From NCBI GenBank assembly GCA_029938985.1, contig JAOZTW010000359.1, forward strand, positions 1 to 5,707: 5,707 nt of DNA, written 5' to 3'. The DNA comes from Bacteroidales bacterium. GTDB lineage: Bacteria; Bacteroidota; Bacteroidia; Bacteroidales; JAOZQN01. Within the stretch, counting starts at the first letter, position 1. Every line of letters starts with the position of its first letter. Position numbers and translations under genes: made by a program. Shown piece by piece: positions 5,705-5,707 of the stretch. A model generated the notes under the pieces. That model saw nothing but the letters and a program-made list of their open reading frames with translations, was not told where the DNA came from and searched no databases.

Positions 5705-5707
5705 TAA

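Overview
This AT-rich window most likely comes from a member of the Bacteroidota. The evidence is the very low GC content, A-rich start regions without Shine-Dalgarno sequences, TAnnTTTG-type promoter matches, a lipoprotein whose lipid-attachment Cys is followed by Gly-Gly-Lys-Asp-Glu, and a secreted DPP4-type peptidase close to those of Porphyromonas and flavobacteria. The genus cannot be told from the sequence.

Layout: two genes on the minus strand are followed by two on the plus strand, with a 172-base divergent region between them. On the minus strand, a CoA-pyrophosphatase-type NUDIX hydrolase (725-1378) is followed 33 bases later by a small lipoprotein (77-691). The lipoprotein's 3' end is an in-frame array of 12-base repeats encoding a Lys/Thr/His/Tyr tail. 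On the plus strand, a multi-spanning TMTC-like protein, a putative GT-C mannosyltransferase with C-terminal TPRs (1551-3299, GTG start), is followed 32 bases later by a dipeptidyl peptidase IV of family S9B (3332-5536). The window ends in a 57-base hairpin (5548-5604) and a probable promoter for an unseen plus-strand gene (5697-5704).

How they fit together: no classical defence system, mobile element, CRISPR array, tRNA or rRNA was found. Three of the four genes act at the envelope: a lipoprotein, a membrane glycosyltransferase and a periplasmic or secreted peptidase. The NUDIX enzyme is cytosolic housekeeping. The TMTC-DPP4 pair could be one transcript by spacing, but no shared pathway is evident.

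The least ordinary signals are the repeat-built basic tail of the lipoprotein, the 45-base near-perfect inverted repeat in the divergent promoter region, and the bacterial TMTC-like enzyme next to a lipoprotein that carries two matches to the Bacteroidota O-glycosylation sequon.
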